Shown: positions 63,871 to 64,000 of the stretch, piece by piece
Layout of the letters: each line of letters starts with the position of its first letter
Numbering within the stretch: the first letter of the stretch is position 1
Assembly: GCF_018596315.1 (NCBI RefSeq)
Contig: NZ_JAHEAG010000017.1
Location: 1 to 64,000 of the forward strand
From: Bradyrhizobium sp. SRL28
GTDB lineage: Bacteria; Pseudomonadota; Alphaproteobacteria; Rhizobiales; Xanthobacteraceae
Length of the DNA stretch: 64,000 bases
Reading direction: 5' to 3'
Position numbers and translations under genes: made by a program
Notes under the pieces: generated by a model
The model's input: only the letters and a program-made list of their open reading frames with translations
Told to the model about the DNA's origin: nothing
The model's database searches: none

Positions 63871-64000
63871 CCGGTCCCCCGTTTCCTGGCGATTTGACCT
63901 AACATGGCCGATCCCGCGTGGAATTGCATCGATTTCACCGTGACGATTCGCGGCATTTGCGCTACCCAACCGCTTAACTCCGGAGCCGCAACAACCATGA

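Overview
The window is chromosomal DNA of a Bradyrhizobium-like alphaproteobacterium (family Nitrobacteraceae). The evidence is uniformly high GC, the alphaproteobacterial gene order trpT-secE-nusG-rplKA and rpsL-rpsG-fusA-tuf-S10-spc-alpha with adk between secY and rpsM, no rpsD in the alpha operon, and several short palindromic elements of the kind scattered through Rhizobiales genomes. The genus is inferred; no 16S rRNA gene lies in the window.

Layout. 0.1-9 kb: an accessory catabolic region with a TetR regulator, a divergent acyl-CoA dehydrogenase plus APH-type kinase pair (a split form of the ACAD10/11 architecture), an EamA permease, a NIPSNAP protein, two short-chain dehydrogenases, a histidine phosphatase and a class C beta-lactamase-like hydrolase. 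9-11.8 kb: tRNA-Trp, secE, nusG, rplK, rplA. 11.8-14.6 kb: a block that separates rplKA from rplJL, holding a 2-hydroxyacid dehydrogenase and an ECF41-type sigma factor operon. 15.2-25 kb: rplJ, rplL, rpoB, rpoC. 25.1-31.9 kb: a second non-ribosomal block with a LuxR-type regulator, an amine oxidase-like/methyltransferase fusion, an ABC exporter and a convergent FAD oxidoreductase. 32.1-51.65 kb: the str, S10, spc and alpha ribosomal clusters on one strand from rpsL to rplQ, including secY, adk and rpoA. 51.7-58.3 kb: an accessory segment (SDR, DUF1330, DUF1236, a Gly/Tyr-rich secreted protein, amidase plus tripartite-type binding protein, quinone oxidoreductase, HxlR regulator). 58.4-61.9 kb: a Deg-type periplasmic protease, rarA and a TPR protein with overlapping start and stop codons. 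61.9-64 kb: an orphan Lon-substrate-binding-domain protein and a secreted alpha/beta hydrolase.

Most of the coding capacity makes the translation and transcription core: 10 + 11 + 10 style ribosomal clusters, EF-G, EF-Tu, the beta, beta' and alpha subunits of RNA polymerase, NusG, and SecE/SecY. The unusual points are (1) an ECF41 sigma factor operon preceded by an exact TGTCACA-N16-CGTC promoter; (2) a flavin oxidase/methyltransferase fusion beside an exporter and a second flavoenzyme, a candidate small-molecule or lipid modification and export module; (3) the exporter and the second flavoenzyme overlap tail to tail, the same DNA giving an acidic tail on one strand and a polyserine tail on the other; (4) an adenylate kinase with an 88-residue histone-H1-like Lys/Ala tail; (5) a Rhizobiales palindromic element lodged between rpmD and rplO inside the spc operon. 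No CRISPR array, insertion sequence, prophage or rRNA gene was seen.
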